From: Basidiobolus ranarum
Taxonomy: Eukaryota; Basidiobolomycota; Basidiobolomycetes; Basidiobolales
Direction: 5' to 3'
Assembly: GCA_040143965.1 (NCBI GenBank)
Contig: JASJQH010006893.1
Location: 1-49,945, forward strand
DNA: 49,945 nucleotides
Position 1 is the stretch's first letter. Each line of letters begins with the position of its first letter. The position numbers were made by a program, and so were the translations under genes. Positions 21,039-32,395 of this stretch are shown here, in pieces. The notes under the pieces are model-generated. The model did no database searches, was not told the origin of the DNA, and worked only from the letters and a program-made list of their open reading frames with translations.

Positions 21039-23377
21039 ATGTTGAGTCGTGCATCCTGCGTTCATCCTGTTGTGTCAAGCTCTGCTAGAAGAGGCACTCT
21101 ACAACTATCCAATAGAAGAAGTAATTTAAACTTTTCTACCAACCTTCAGCGCTATTCTACCAACAATTGGAAAGGTATTTATATTGTTGACTTTCTTTCG
21201 TCAATCCTTTCAAATAACTAACATACCTTTTATTCCACTCTATAAGGGAGGCTCAATTTTTCCAAAAATACAGAAAATAATGCTAAAGAGGGCATTGAGA
21301 GTTTGGCTCCCAACACTCAATTGTCCCCAAAAGCAATAGTTAAAGATGCCCCAAACACAGAAATCCAGAGCCAATCCAAATTCTCTACTAAAATTAAGCG
21401 TGCCTTAAGTAAGTACTCAATATTTTGTATAGATTATGTTTCGAAAGTTTTCTAATGGCTTCTGTTAGATGCTGCCAAAATTGCCCAGGCTAAAAAACAG
21501 GCACCTGTTGTATATTTAGAGAAACCATATTTTCGACATCTTCTTTCCTCCTCCTCCTCTTCTGGTTCTTCTGGTAATACCTCTGGTGGAACACCACCCT
21601 TTAACTTTGTTCAAAACGAAACGTATTCTCAGTTTGAAACTGCGGGCTCAGGGCATGAAAATAATCCAGAAAATAGTGGTTCAAACGATCATATTTGGAG
21701 TGCAGTTTTAACAAGTCCAAAATCGGTATGTTATACGATCTCTATTGATGCTTATAGACCGGCATCTCAAGTGCAAAATTGAAATTATAGATAACAAAAC
21801 ACTTAGACGAGTATGTTATTGGACAAGAAAGAGCCAAGAAGATACTTTCAGTAGCGGTATTTAATCACTACAGCCGTGTAAGAGCCAATATACAGCAGCA
21901 AATGCAACAAAGGCCAAACGTTGGAGTTGAGGAGGAGCCAGGTAACTCCGGCATGTTACTAAATCAATATTGCTACGTCGATACTAAAGCCATTACCGCC
22001 TATAGCACGCCCTGCACCGGTCTCTTCTAATTATTCTAGTAACAGTCAATCTTGGGTTAACCCTAGCACCAATAATTCAGAATCTACTACATCCAGCAGT
22101 GATCCAGGACCCAAAGTACCTGAAATGAGAAATCTGCCCATCTTCGACAAGAGCAACGTTTTACTTCTGGGACCTACAGGCTCTGGTCAGGATTTTACTT
22201 TGATGGTGTACTCTTGCTTAAAACCATTAACAATCAAATAACATTATATTACATAGGCAAGACTCTACTGGCACGCACATTGGCCAAAATCCTTAAAGTT
22301 CCATTTTCTATGTCTGATGCCACTCCTTTTACGCAAGCTGGCTACGTAGGTGAGGATGTTGAACTAGTAATACAACGCCTATTACAGGTAAATATATATT
22401 ATATTTTCAATGTGTTCTATTGATGATATATGACTAACTTCGCTCCGTTGAACTAGAACTGCGATTTTGATGTGAAAAAAGCTGAACAAGGAATAGTCTT
22501 CATTGATGAGATTGACAAAATTGCCAAAAAAGCCGACACAATGTCCATGTCTAAGGATGTTTCAGGAGAAGGCGTTCAACAAGCTCTATTGCGTATGCTT
22601 GAGGGAACAGTGGTAAACGTAACAGACAAAACAGGGGCAGCTTCGTCTAGCCATAAAAACCGGTTTGGTCCTGGAGGACCTGGATCAGGAGGTAAAGGCG
22701 ATGTATATGCTGTAGATACTAGTAATATTCTATTTATCTTGAGTGGTGCCTTTATTGGGCTTGACAAGATTGTAATAGACCGCGTGGCCAAAGGATCGAT
22801 TGGATTTGGAGCCGTCATCCATGGGTCTGATAGCTCATCTCTTCCCACATTGCCCGGATATATGATGGCTAGCACGGCAAAGCAACAAATCTTAGATTTG
22901 ATAGATCCAGTAGACTTAATCAAATTTGGTTTGATTCCCGAATTTGTTGGAAGACTCCCGGTAGTCGCTAGCGTTGCGCAACTTGATGAAGCTGCCTTGG
23001 TGCGTGTTCTAACAGAACCCAGAAACTCACTTGTCAAGCAATATGAATCATTGTTCGAATTGAACAAAGTCAACCTGAAGTTTTCCAACTCCGCGCTGCA
23101 TGAAATTGCTAAACAAGCCATTGAGAAGCAAACTGGTGCTCGAGGACTGCGTCGTATAATGGAGAACCTATTACTCGATCCTATGTACGATGCACCGAAT
23201 TCATCTATCAAAAACGTTCTTGTTGATAGTGACTCGGTGTTACAAAAACGGAACCCACTCTACTTCTCTCGCGGACAAGACAATGATTTGGAGAGAGCAC
23301 TTGAAGAAGATGATAATACATTCACCACAAATTTGGCTGCCAAAGAAGAAGGAAAACAGGGAATTGCATTCTCATAA
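21039..23377 (+). CDS. MCX1: Mitochondrial ClpX-type AAA+ unfoldase
   Basis: ATP-driven unfoldase of the mitochondrial matrix. It starts [19 protein letters not shown], a Ser/Arg-rich presequence. There is no zinc-binding domain; instead a long Ser/Asn-rich stretch precedes [17 protein letters not shown]. Walker A (GPTGSGKTLLA) is split by the intron 22186-22256. The pore loop GYVGED and Walker [14 protein letters not shown] follow, then a Gly-rich insert ([14 protein letters not shown]), the IGF loop ([11 protein letters not shown] codons 22799-22807), [12 protein letters not shown] and the sensor-2 region [12 protein letters not shown]. The last exon is 22457-23377. About seven introns, among them 21175-21246 and one whose true acceptor is CGCCTATAG ending near 22005. 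The C-terminus is Asp/Glu-rich. The retained IGF loop suggests a ClpP partner. Confidence 0.92.
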
Positions 23378-24156
23378 TCATGAAGTGAATGCCCAGCCAC
23401 TCAGCCACTCTATTCACAATAACTCTTAATATACCTGTCTTTCGTCTTCCCCCATATTTTAGTAAATAGTTCATCTTTTCCTAAACCATGTTCTTAACCG
23501 CGCGTTCAATACATCGCTGTTTCACTTTGAATTTTCTGTACAATAAAAATCCATCCACCGTAGATTGTCGACGTATGTTCTTGTTTCATTGCGGAAGTAC
23601 AAACACTCCACCCCCCAGTGACTTGATCTTAGTCATTACACACTTCCTTAAATATTTCAATTTGTAATTGATAAAATAGAATGGCCAATAAAAAGAGACT
23701 CACGTGTGAACAATCACTAATTGGCTGATAACATCAGGAATGGAAGAATTACCCGCGAAGCCAATTTCACGGGATTTGAAAGGATTTTTATATCATAGAA
23801 GAGCTGATTACGAAATATAGAATCCACCAATCGGAACATCATGCACCCCACTAGACAGAACCAAGTATTTTCTGTGACAAATAACTAAGCGTCTAATTTG
23901 TGGACACTTCAGGAACTATCTACCAGACATCTGGCACTTAAACGAGTAAATAGATCGTATAATTCTAATTCTAGAAAGAATTACTAATATCATGTGTAGA
24001 TGGAAAATATCCCAATAGAAATAATCTTGAATCGATTCTTCCATGGATCTATAAATCACCACCAACTGTGGTTCTTTTCATTATTTATTTTAGCAGCTCA
24101 GTTGGATTATCTTGTATTTGTTTCTTTAGACTACTTGGCAATATTTCAATACAACC
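23378..24156. other. Intergenic between ClpX and RIB1
   Basis: About 780 bases with no gene. Probable ClpX polyadenylation (ACAATAAAAATCC) near 23540-23552. The RIB1 promoter side is AT-rich, with TTATTTATTTTAG near 24081-24093. Confidence 0.45.
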
Positions 24157-25140
24157 ATGACTTTCGATTCTATTGACGACTCCAGTTCCTCTGTAATGTC
24201 CACCCCTACCTTATCTACACCACCGGAGTTTTCTAGTGACCCTTTCCCCTCCATTTACTTCTCCAAAGAATTCCCTCTGACCGCTTACTCCACCAAAACC
24301 AGTATTGTCTCACAAGAAAAGTCACTGCGTGTTGAATGTCAAGCTAGAACTCGTATTCCCACTCCATATGGCGAATTCTTCCTGCACTTGTACAAAAATA
24401 ATCACGATTCTAAAGAACACTTGGCCATTGTGTTTGGCGACGATATAAGAAGTACTACTCTAGACGCAGTTCAAGAGGGAGAAACCGAAACCGATAGAAT
24501 TATTCGTGGTGCTTATCATGGTCGTCTAAACCCTAATAAGACCAACCAAGTATATCGGGAAACAAGTTCAACTTCTCCCCTACCACCTCTTGTTCGTATT
24601 CATTCCGAATGTTTCACCGGTGAAACAGTTCATTCTGTTCGTTGTGACTGTGGTGACCAACTCGAGCAGGCTATGCGTCTCATGCATGATGAGGGACGTG
24701 GTGTGGTCGTTTATCTTCGTCAAGAAGGACGTGGTATAGGTTTATTGGAAAAAATCAAAGCATATAATCTTCAGGATTTGGGATATGATACCGTTTCTGC
24801 CAATGTTGCCCTTTCTCATCCACCAGACCTTCGTACATACGATGTTGCTTGTGAAATTCTTAAAGACTTGAATATACCGACCATCAGATTACTTACTAAC
24901 AATCCGGATAAAATTGAACAACTCGAAGAGGGCGGACTCAAGGTAACCGAAAGAGTACCCATGATCCCTAAAGAATGGTCTGTTCAGTGTGAAACACAAA
25001 TTGCACAAAAACGAAAGAACGATGATGGCTACACAGAAGTTGATACTTATCTGAAAACCAAAGTTGAACGGATGAGACATTTGATCGATATCCCCACCAT
25101 TCCTAACGTTGTCACTGACCCATTGTCAAAGAAAGATTAA
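24157..25140 (+). CDS. RIB1: GTP cyclohydrolase II (riboflavin biosynthesis)
   Basis: Converts GTP to 2,5-diamino-6-ribosylamino-pyrimidinone phosphate, formate and pyrophosphate, the first step of riboflavin synthesis. A single exon gives 327 residues. Key segments are RIHSECFTGE followed by RCDCGDQLEQAM (the zinc-binding cysteines of the HSECLTGD...RCDCG signature), then VVYLRQEGRGIGLLEKI with the catalytic Arg/Gly-rich loop, AYNLQDLGYDTVSAN, and LLTNNPDKIEQLEE near the C-terminus. The Ser/Thr/Pro-rich N-terminal 60 residues are a fungal extension. It stands alone: no RibB or other riboflavin gene lies beside it. Confidence 0.96.
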   Translation: MTFDSIDDSSSSVMSTPTLSTPPEFSSDPFPSIYFSKEFPLTAYSTKTSIVSQEKSLRVECQARTRIPTPYGEFFLHLYKNNHDSKEHLAIVFGDDIRSTTLDAVQEGETETDRIIRGAYHGRLNPNKTNQVYRETSSTSPLPPLVRIHSECFTGETVHSVRCDCGDQLEQAMRLMHDEGRGVVVYLRQEGRGIGLLEKIKAYNLQDLGYDTVSANVALSHPPDLRTYDVACEILKDLNIPTIRLLTNNPDKIEQLEEGGLKVTERVPMIPKEWSVQCETQIAQKRKNDDGYTEVDTYLKTKVERMRHLIDIPTIPNVVTDPLSKKD

Positions 25141-25521
25141 CCCTTGATACTTAAATCTATGTTGAGTACAGTGAATCGAGCATTGTTCGCTATAGATACG
25201 GTCCACTGTACAATTGCATTCGAACACCTTTCTCTGCTCCCTCTTGTAAAGCCTTACTTATATTATTGTAATATGTTGATTCATAAATCCAAGTGAAATT
25301 AATGATTAAAAGGGTTATTTATTCTCCCAAATGTGAATGATGTTTGTGTGGTTGAGGTGAAAGAAATGAGGATAAAATAGGAAGAAAATGCCAACAGTGT
25401 ACAATTTAGTGAGAAATAATAATTGCTAAGAAAGATGGTTGTTGTCTAGGAGAGAGAAAGGAAGGAAACACGAATCATCGGGATTCTTTCCTGCCTCCTT
25501 TTTCAATAAATCTACCGAGAT
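25141..25521. other. Convergent 3' region between RIB1 and PAM18
   Basis: Non-coding, 381 bases, between convergent genes. It is purine-rich at about 25350-25480 and should hold both polyadenylation sites. Confidence 0.45.
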
Positions 25522-26009
25522 TTATTTCACCTTAACTTCTAGAAAATCTTTAGCTTCATTAATTTTACTAGCAAGATAGGGAGAACCACCTCTATCAGGA
25601 TGGTTAAGCAACATAATTCTACGGTGCGCATCCTTAAGTTTGCTTTTGTTTAAACCAGACTCACTAAAGGAAGGTCAGATCATGTTAAGAATTATTCTTC
25701 AGTGAAAAAATGTCAGGATAAGCTTACCGAAGGCCAAGAATTAAAGCAGCTTCACGACGATTCATCTTGGGATCGAAACCACCCTTGTAGTGACGAGAAG
25801 GGGCAGTAAATGTGGGTAAAGTAATCTTGGGGATCTTGATGGCACCCGACTCGAATGCCTTAATTGTAATACGAGCAGTTGTGGCAGCAGCGGCAACGCC
25901 AAGTCCGATAAAGAAAGGAGTAGTCTGCAATAAGAAATTACAATGATACTTTAGTTCTCTCACCTCTGATGATACTTCGTCGAAGATTATGTGAGCAATA
26001 ACTTACCAT
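25522..26009 (-). CDS. PAM18: Pam18/Tim14 J-protein of the mitochondrial import motor
   Basis: Stimulates mitochondrial Hsp70 at the TIM23 channel. Three coding exons: 26009-26007 (the ATG alone), 25924-25728 and 25663-25522. They join in phase to 113 residues, close to the short animal form rather than yeast Pam18 (168). The N-terminus [19 protein letters not shown] is a single hydrophobic segment for inner-membrane anchoring. It is followed by the [20 protein letters not shown] signature of this family and a J domain with HPD ([13 protein letters not shown]). The C-terminus is [14 protein letters not shown]. The GTAAGT donor directly after the ATG and the TTGCAG acceptor support the split start. 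Confidence 0.92.
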
Positions 26010-26570
26010 GTTGGAACGAGAAGCAATTAAACTGCTGGTAACAGTGGCAACAAAGTCAAATTTCTCACTGTCGAGTTGGTAGTCATAAATATATTATTCT
26101 TCGACCAAATCTCAAATCAATTCGTAGAATTTTCTACGACCAGTAAGATTGTTTCAGTGATTTTCTCATCATTGCAGGTATCCACCAGAGTATTGCGCAT
26201 CAGCCGCAATATCTACCCCATAGATATCACCGGATTACTTGATCTGACAAATAATCCACTAGATTATCAAAGAGTGGTTTATTTGATTGCATAGGTTTAA
26301 TCAAATCTCTAGAGACTGGGAAAAAAAAGCGACTCAAAGGGAAAGAAAAAATTTTTGGATAAAAAAAGAAAAAGAAAAAAAAAGCACGAAACAAAAGTGA
26401 ACATTGTTAGCAACCTTTTATCCTTTGCTTTAGCGTAGTAAAGACAAAGTTACACTTCCTCAAATATTGAATTTTTCTCTTTCTGTTTTATTTATATACA
26501 GTTGTTTTATAATACCAATAAGAAAATTTCAAGTTAAATACTCTATCCTTGTATCATTTAAAGTACCAAT
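26010..26570. promoter_or_regulatory. Divergent promoter of PAM18 and RLP24 with A-rich tract
   Basis: About 560 bases between head-to-head genes. A strongly A-rich tract at about 26329-26392 has several runs of A up to 8-9 and could exclude nucleosomes. A TTTATTTATATACAG run lies near 26487-26501 on the RLP24 side. Confidence 0.5.
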
Positions 26571-27186
26571 ATGCGTTTAGAGAAGTGTTATTTCTGTTCC
26601 TCCACTTGCTATCCCGGCCACGGTAGCATGTTCGTTCGTAACGACAGTAAGGTATATATTAATCGCAGTTTACTTTTTGCCTACTTCCATTCAAAAGGCT
26701 GTTGCTGCTTAAAGCAATGCACCAAGAGCTATGAGATTTTCAACTATAAGTGAACCCTTTATTGACTTATTTCTCGTTGATTTTCAGATGTTCCGTTTCT
26801 GTCGTTCCAAGTGCCATAAGAACTTCAAAATGAAGAGAAACCCTAGAAAGGTTCGCTGGACTAAGGCTTTCCGTAAGTCAGCTGGTAAAGAAATGACCAT
26901 CGACTCTACTTTCGAATTCGAGAAACGCCGTAATGTACCAGTTAAATATGACCGTGATTTGATGGCCACTACTATTAAGGCAATGAAGCGGGTTCAAGAT
27001 ATCCGTGCCCGTCGTGAGCGTACTTTCTTCAAGAACCGTATGTCTGGAAACAAGGAGAGAGAAAAGGCCGAGAATATCAAAGAAATCCAGCGCAGTATTC
27101 ATCTCGTATCTACACCTGCTCTCAAGAGCAAACTCCAACTGGACAAAATCCTCGAGAGCAACAAGCAGATGGATGTCGACGCTTAA
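26571..27186 (+). CDS. RLP24: Ribosome biogenesis protein Rlp24 (eL24 family)
   Basis: Assembly factor of pre-60S particles that is later replaced by ribosomal eL24. Two exons (26571-26651 and 26788-27186) join in phase to 159 residues. Exon 1 has [18 protein letters not shown], with the first zinc-ribbon cysteines, and FVRNDSK. Exon 2 supplies [19 protein letters not shown] with the second pair, then [16 protein letters not shown]. The signature [15 protein letters not shown] and the length between human RSL24D1 (163) and yeast Rlp24 (199) separate it from cytosolic eL24. The C-terminal half is basic and helical, ending KQMDVDA. Confidence 0.95.
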
Positions 27187-27685
27187 TAAGTCTATTACTG
27201 TCTACTGAATTAATTAGTTTCTTTCTATCATCCTATTATTCCACTCGAATCGCTCTTTCTTCCTCTTTTAGTTCCACACACCACCCTTTCATCCAACAAC
27301 CTTTCTCTTCTTTACCGATACCTATGGCTTCTCGGTGATAATATATTCCTTTATTTTCTTTAGATTGTACTCTTTACATTCATCGTTTTGTGCATAAAAA
27401 TATCCTAAATCTTTCAATGAAGGTACCTAGAATACAGAGGCCAATATAGTTATCAATATTCTGCATGGAGTATACTATTCATCCATTAATCTTGTGGTAA
27501 TAATGATGTTGGAACTGTTATCTTGCGAAGAGATGATTTAATAAACCGATGGAGTGATGCCAGAAAAGATCGGGATTCATGGAAAGTGCACAAAAGAATG
27601 AATATCAAAAGCATGATGTTTAATCATTGTATAAGCAATGAAGTAGAAGATAAAAAGTTACGGTGTTGTGGTAATGAAGATGCGC
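27187..27685. other. Convergent 3' region between RLP24 and NFS1
   Basis: About 500 bases, non-coding, with pyrimidine-rich stretches at about 27215-27310. No element recognised. Confidence 0.45.
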
Positions 27686-29479
27686 TTAATGTTGAGACCA
27701 TTCAATGGATTTGATGTCAATTCCTTCTTGAACCATTTCCCAGAGTGGACTCATATCACGAAGTTTGTGTACGTGATTCTTGACACACTCAACAACATAA
27801 TCAACTTCAGCTTCAGTTGTAAAGCGGCCAATACCAAATCGAATACTACTGTGAGCCATATCGTCATCAGCGCCGAGAGCACGCAATACGTATGATGGTT
27901 CCAATGAAGCAGATGTACAGGCACTACCAGATGAAAGGGCAATCTCCTTCAAAGCCATAAGTAGAGACTCTCCTTCAACATAAGCAAAAGAAAGGTTAAC
28001 ACAGCCAGGATAATTGTGTTCAGGGTCTCCATTCCTAACAACATTAGGTACACCAGATGTAATTCCGTTGATCAATCTGTCGGATAGCATTTTGATTCTT
28101 TTGGTATCGTACTAGAAAGAAAATGTTCATTAGCTAAAATTCAACTTGAATGGTAATAGACAAAATAATATTCTCAGAACCCCTGCACAACCGTCATAGC
28201 ATTATAGAGTAGATTTTTCGTAAAAACTAACATTATATATGCTCAGTTATGTTATACTCCTTAAAGAAGATTCATCACCGAATATTTCCCCATAAAATGA
28301 ATATATACTAACAGCCATATCTTCTTGAGCAATTCTACAAGCCTCACCTAGGCCGACAACCAAAGGTGTAGGAACAGTACCACTTCTAAGACCTCTTTCT
28401 TGCCCACCACCGGATTGAATAGGCTCCAATCTAACTCTGGGTCTTCTACGAACGTAAAGAGCACCAATACCTTTAGGACCATACACCTTGTGACCAGAGA
28501 TAGACATCAAGTCTATGTTCATGTCGTTGACACTAAGAGGGATCTTGCCCACAGCTTGAGCAGCGTCAGTGTGGAAGAAGATTTTCTTTTCGCGACAGAT
28601 CTTTCCAATCTCGGCAACAGGTTGGATAACACCAATTTCATTGTTTACAGTCATGACGGAGACGATGGAGGTGTCAGGTCTGATGGCAGCTTTCAAATCA
28701 TCAAGGTTAATGATACCGTTGGTCTGAACTGGTAAGTATGTAACATCGAATCCTTCCGATTGGAGAACACGGCAGGAATCAAGGACACATTTATGTTCCT
28801 ACATCAGAGTGATACCATTAGAAATCGAGATATAATAACAAGGTTCTAAATAAAAAATATTTACAGTTTGAGTAGTAATAATATGATTCTTCTTTCCTTT
28901 ATAGAATCTAGCAACTCCCTTAATACTGATATTGTTGGATTCGGTGGCACCAGAGGTGAAGATAATTTCCTTAGAATCGGCACCAATTAAATCGGCAATT
29001 TGCTGTTGAGATAATATATGATTAAAGAGGATTCAATTATACAAAAAGTAAGAAGTAATTGTAACCTTTCTGGCTACTTCAACAGCATCTTCAGACTCCC
29101 AACCATATTTATGTGTTCTAGAGTGAGGGTTACCATATTGAGCAGTCAAAAAAGGAAGCATAGCATCAAGAACACGAGGATCAGTTGGACTTGTGGCTTG
29201 CATATCCAAATAGATTGGACGACCATTACTAGAGGACAATACTTTTTCTTTAAAATTTTCGGCTACTACACCAGATTGTTAGTTCAACTAAAAAGAGTCA
29301 GACAAAATATTAGCATACATACCAGGAGTGGCTTCTGGAGTATTTTCAGCCACATTTGTAGGGCGGGTAGCAGACACAAAAGTTCTCTTAGCTAGTGTGA
29401 TTGATGCAGCCACACGGGCATTTGAGCTGGCTTGTCGAAAAGCAAGATTTAAAGGTACACGAGAGAGTTGTCTTAACAT
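27686..29479 (-). CDS. NFS1: Cysteine desulfurase Nfs1, mitochondrial
   Basis: PLP enzyme that takes sulfur from cysteine for Fe-S cluster assembly and tRNA thiolation. ATG 29479 starts [16 protein letters not shown], a basic mitochondrial presequence; an in-frame ATG at 29521 is less likely. The exons then encode [35 protein letters not shown], the TTQTEHK region with the PLP-side His, [22 protein letters not shown], the Schiff-base lysine in [28 protein letters not shown], the sulfur-carrying Cys in [19 protein letters not shown] and the C-terminus SIEWSQH. About five introns of 60-170 nt; the first ends CTGGTGTAG. All catalytic residues are present. It is transcribed away from RPT5. Confidence 0.96.
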
Positions 29480-30196
29480 ATTCAAGTCGTTGGCAATCTT
29501 GTAGTAGAAGGTCAAGAACAAGGAACAATAAGAATTTTTAAAAGAATATCAGTAAAAAAGGGATGAGTTTCTGACGAAAAAGCGGAATTGATTGTGTAAT
29601 CAGATGTTAAAAATGGTGAATCAGTTGAATAGAATCAACTACAGAAAAGGGATCCAAATGAAATCAGAGATTATCTTTGGTGGTGAAAAACATCGAGTTT
29701 TGACCATTTCTACTGCGGTTGAATGAGGTCATCCCAAAAGAAAGTTGCTTAACTAATGTAGTTGGAGTGGTATCTAAGCAACACATATGCAAAGTGGAAT
29801 AGCTTAATTTAGCAGTCAAACGGTAGATGCTTTTGTACAACTACAATGGGGTAGGCAGATCAAATGGTGGTTGATTTTTAAGCCTCCGCTTTTATAAGCC
29901 AACCCACGGACTTTGGAATTCTACGATAGAAATTGGTAACGATATGTTGGTCTAGAGTCAGATAATATGGATGTTTTCGTGATCATTAGTTCAGGTGGTA
30001 GTAGCATGGGCATTGATATTGAACACTGTTAAAAAACCTGGTTGCCACAGGTTACGTAAACCAATCAAGCCTCAATGATTGTTTCAATCAAACAGGTATG
30101 TGCCACTGCGTGTGCATCATTCGAGACAAAACTTCCCAACGTTTGCTTTTTCCCTTCATAACCACGGGCATATTCGCTTGCTAACATCACTCTAAA
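29480..30196. promoter_or_regulatory. Divergent promoter region of NFS1 and RPT5
   Basis: About 700 non-coding bases between head-to-head genes. TGTGGCAAC (minus strand, near 30040-30050) resembles the proteasome control element GGTGGCAAA at seven of nine bases. That is weak and could be chance. Confidence 0.45.
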
Positions 30197-31779
30197 ATGG
30201 CACCTGTTGAGCAAAAACCGATTTCAAACTATGCTGACGATTTGGAGGAGTTAGGAGAGGATATTCTACGCTCAAACCGTAAAGAGATTCTAAACCGGAC
30301 ACGTCTGCTGGAAAATGACATAAAGGTAGCTTATATTGATACTGAGTTGGCTTATATTTTTCTTGTAGTAATCCTTTGATATTTAAGGTTATGAAAAGCG
30401 AGCAGATGCGTCTACAGCATGAGCAAACCGCTACAGTAGAGCGTATCAAAGAGAATAAAGAAAAGATAAAGATGAACAAGCAACTACCGTACCTCGTTGG
30501 AAATGTGGTTGAGGTAATTGTCAAATTCATATATACCAAAGTTTCTCATCAACATATTTACAAGAACGTATAGATTATGAGTATGAACCCGGATGATGAG
30601 CTTGAGGATGGTCACAACGTTGATTTAGATTCTCAACGTGAAGGAAAATGTGCCGTGGTTAAAACGTCTACTCGTCAAACTATTTTCTTACCTTTGATCG
30701 GCTTAGTGGATAGCGACCAGTTAAAGCCCGGTGATCTAATCGGGATGAATAAAGATAGCTATCTGGTGTTGGATACCCTTCCTGCAGAGTTAGTTTACCT
30801 TTCAATTCGCAAACCTAATGTTCATGCATTAATGTTACGTTTAGGTATGATTCTCGTGTCAAAGCAATGGAGGTTGATGAAAAGCCCACAGAAGATTATA
30901 CAGATATTGGAGGATTGGATAAACAGATTGAAGAGCTTGTTGAAGCTATCGTACTGCCCATGACTCATGCGGAGAGATTCAAAAATCTTGGAATCAAACC
31001 ACCCAAAGGTTCTTCATTTACCACTTCATTAATAGACGTTGCGAACGTGAACTTAACAATAAATCTTAGGTGCTCTTATGTATGGACCTCCAGGTACTGG
31101 AAAGACTTTACTTGCTAGAGCGTGTGCCGCCCAAACCAATTCAACCTACCTAAAGCTTGCAGGTCCACAGCTTGTACAGGTAAGCATCGTCGAAAGTGTA
31201 GCACAAAGGATATATAGCTTACATTTTGTTTAGATGTTCATTGGTGATGGTGCCAAGCTTGTCCGTGACGCATTTGATCTAGCCAAAGAAAAGGCTCCAG
31301 CTATCATTTTCATTGATGAATTGGATGCTATAGGTACTAAGCGTTTTGACAGTGAAAAGAGTGGTGATCGTGAAGTACAAAGAACCATGTTAGAGTTACT
31401 CAACCAATTGGACGGATTTAGTAGCGATGAGAGAATCAAAGTCATTGCTGCTACGAATCGAATCGATATTCTTGATCCTGCTTTATTACGTTCAGGCCGT
31501 CTAGATCGTAAAATTGAATTCCCCCTTCCTACGGAGGAGGCGCGCGCTCGGATTCTACAGATTCATTCCCGAAAAATGACCGTTTCTCCGGACATTAACT
31601 TTGAAGAACTTGCTCGGTGCTGCGACGAATTCAATGGTGCTCAATGTAAGGCAGTTTGTGTGGAGGCTGGTATGCTTGCACTTCGCAGAGGCGCTTCGGC
31701 CTTAAGTCATGAAGACTTTATGGATGGAATTCAGGAAGTTGTTGCCAAGAAAAAGACTTCTCTGAAATACTTCGCCTAA
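30197..31779 (+). CDS. RPT5: 26S proteasome AAA+ subunit Rpt5
   Basis: One of six ATPases of the 19S base that unfold substrates and open the 20S gate. At least six exons from [19 protein letters not shown]. It has an N-terminal coiled coil ([19 protein letters not shown]), an OB domain ([33 protein letters not shown]), then [15 protein letters not shown], Walker [17 protein letters not shown], Walker [26 protein letters not shown], sensor [20 protein letters not shown] and the end KKTSLKYFA. The gating HbYX-type tail reads YFA, with Phe where Tyr is usual. Two introns begin with GTT rather than GTA (GTTAGT and GTTCTT); both splice in phase. Length about 430, normal for Rpt5. Confidence 0.95.
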
Positions 31780-32395
31780 ATTTGATTATTCGCATATCTT
31801 TATTTTTCCACCTTAATCGTTTCTTTTTTTTTCCGCTGTAAAGCCCATTACATATTTTATACCCATTGAGTTTGTGAATTTTGTAATGTCAAATGCATGT
31901 TATTCCCTTTTGATGAATTGAAAGATCTTCTAAAAGAAAATAAAATTCTCGTTACGAGTGTTCCGTCATACAACTTAATAGTGCCCTATGGGAATCAGTT
32001 GGCCAAATTAAAGTACAACTTTTATAGAGAGTTCTAAAAATCACTCTACGCCTGTACCAGTTCCAGGTGGCTACTATAGAAACCATTGTTTAACCCTAAT
32101 GGGAGAATGGCAAGGAGTATTCAAAAGTGGCTTAGCTTACACATACCGATCGAGGTCCATTTTTGTATGTAAACTTGATGAGGTATAGCTTCAACAAAGT
32201 TTAAACATGTTCATGACAGATAGCGTTTTAAAAAAGAATCCAGCTAGTTAGTCGACATTGTTGTAATGCATGATTGTTTCGCTAATTTTGGACATCTGCG
32301 CATCATATAAGTTCGAAATGTTATGATTAAATTAAATAATATTTCTAGTTTATTTGTAATAAATAAAGATTAGGTCATAAAGTCTAATGTAGAGC
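31780..32395. other. Convergent 3' region between RPT5 and the prepropeptide gene
   Basis: About 600 AT-rich bases with no open frame of note. Probable polyadenylation signals occur on both strands, for example AATAAA at 32360-32365 on the plus strand. Confidence 0.45.

Noticed and set aside
21942-21985. Acceptor CTAAAG in ClpX after the GVEEEPG exon
   Set aside because: It puts the next exon out of frame; the CGCCTATAG site keeps the frame.
22576-23211. Long antisense open frame (about 211 codons) within the ClpX exon
   Set aside because: It is the shadow of the strongly conserved ClpX coding frame and has no recognisable domain.
23378-24156. Possible FMN riboswitch upstream of RIB1
   Set aside because: No RFN-type conserved blocks seen, and FMN riboswitches are not known in fungal nuclear genes.
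29480-29521. Earlier in-frame ATG for NFS1 at 29521
   Set aside because: The extra 14 residues (MFLTFYYKIANDLN) contain Asp and do not look like a presequence, while [10 protein letters not shown] does.
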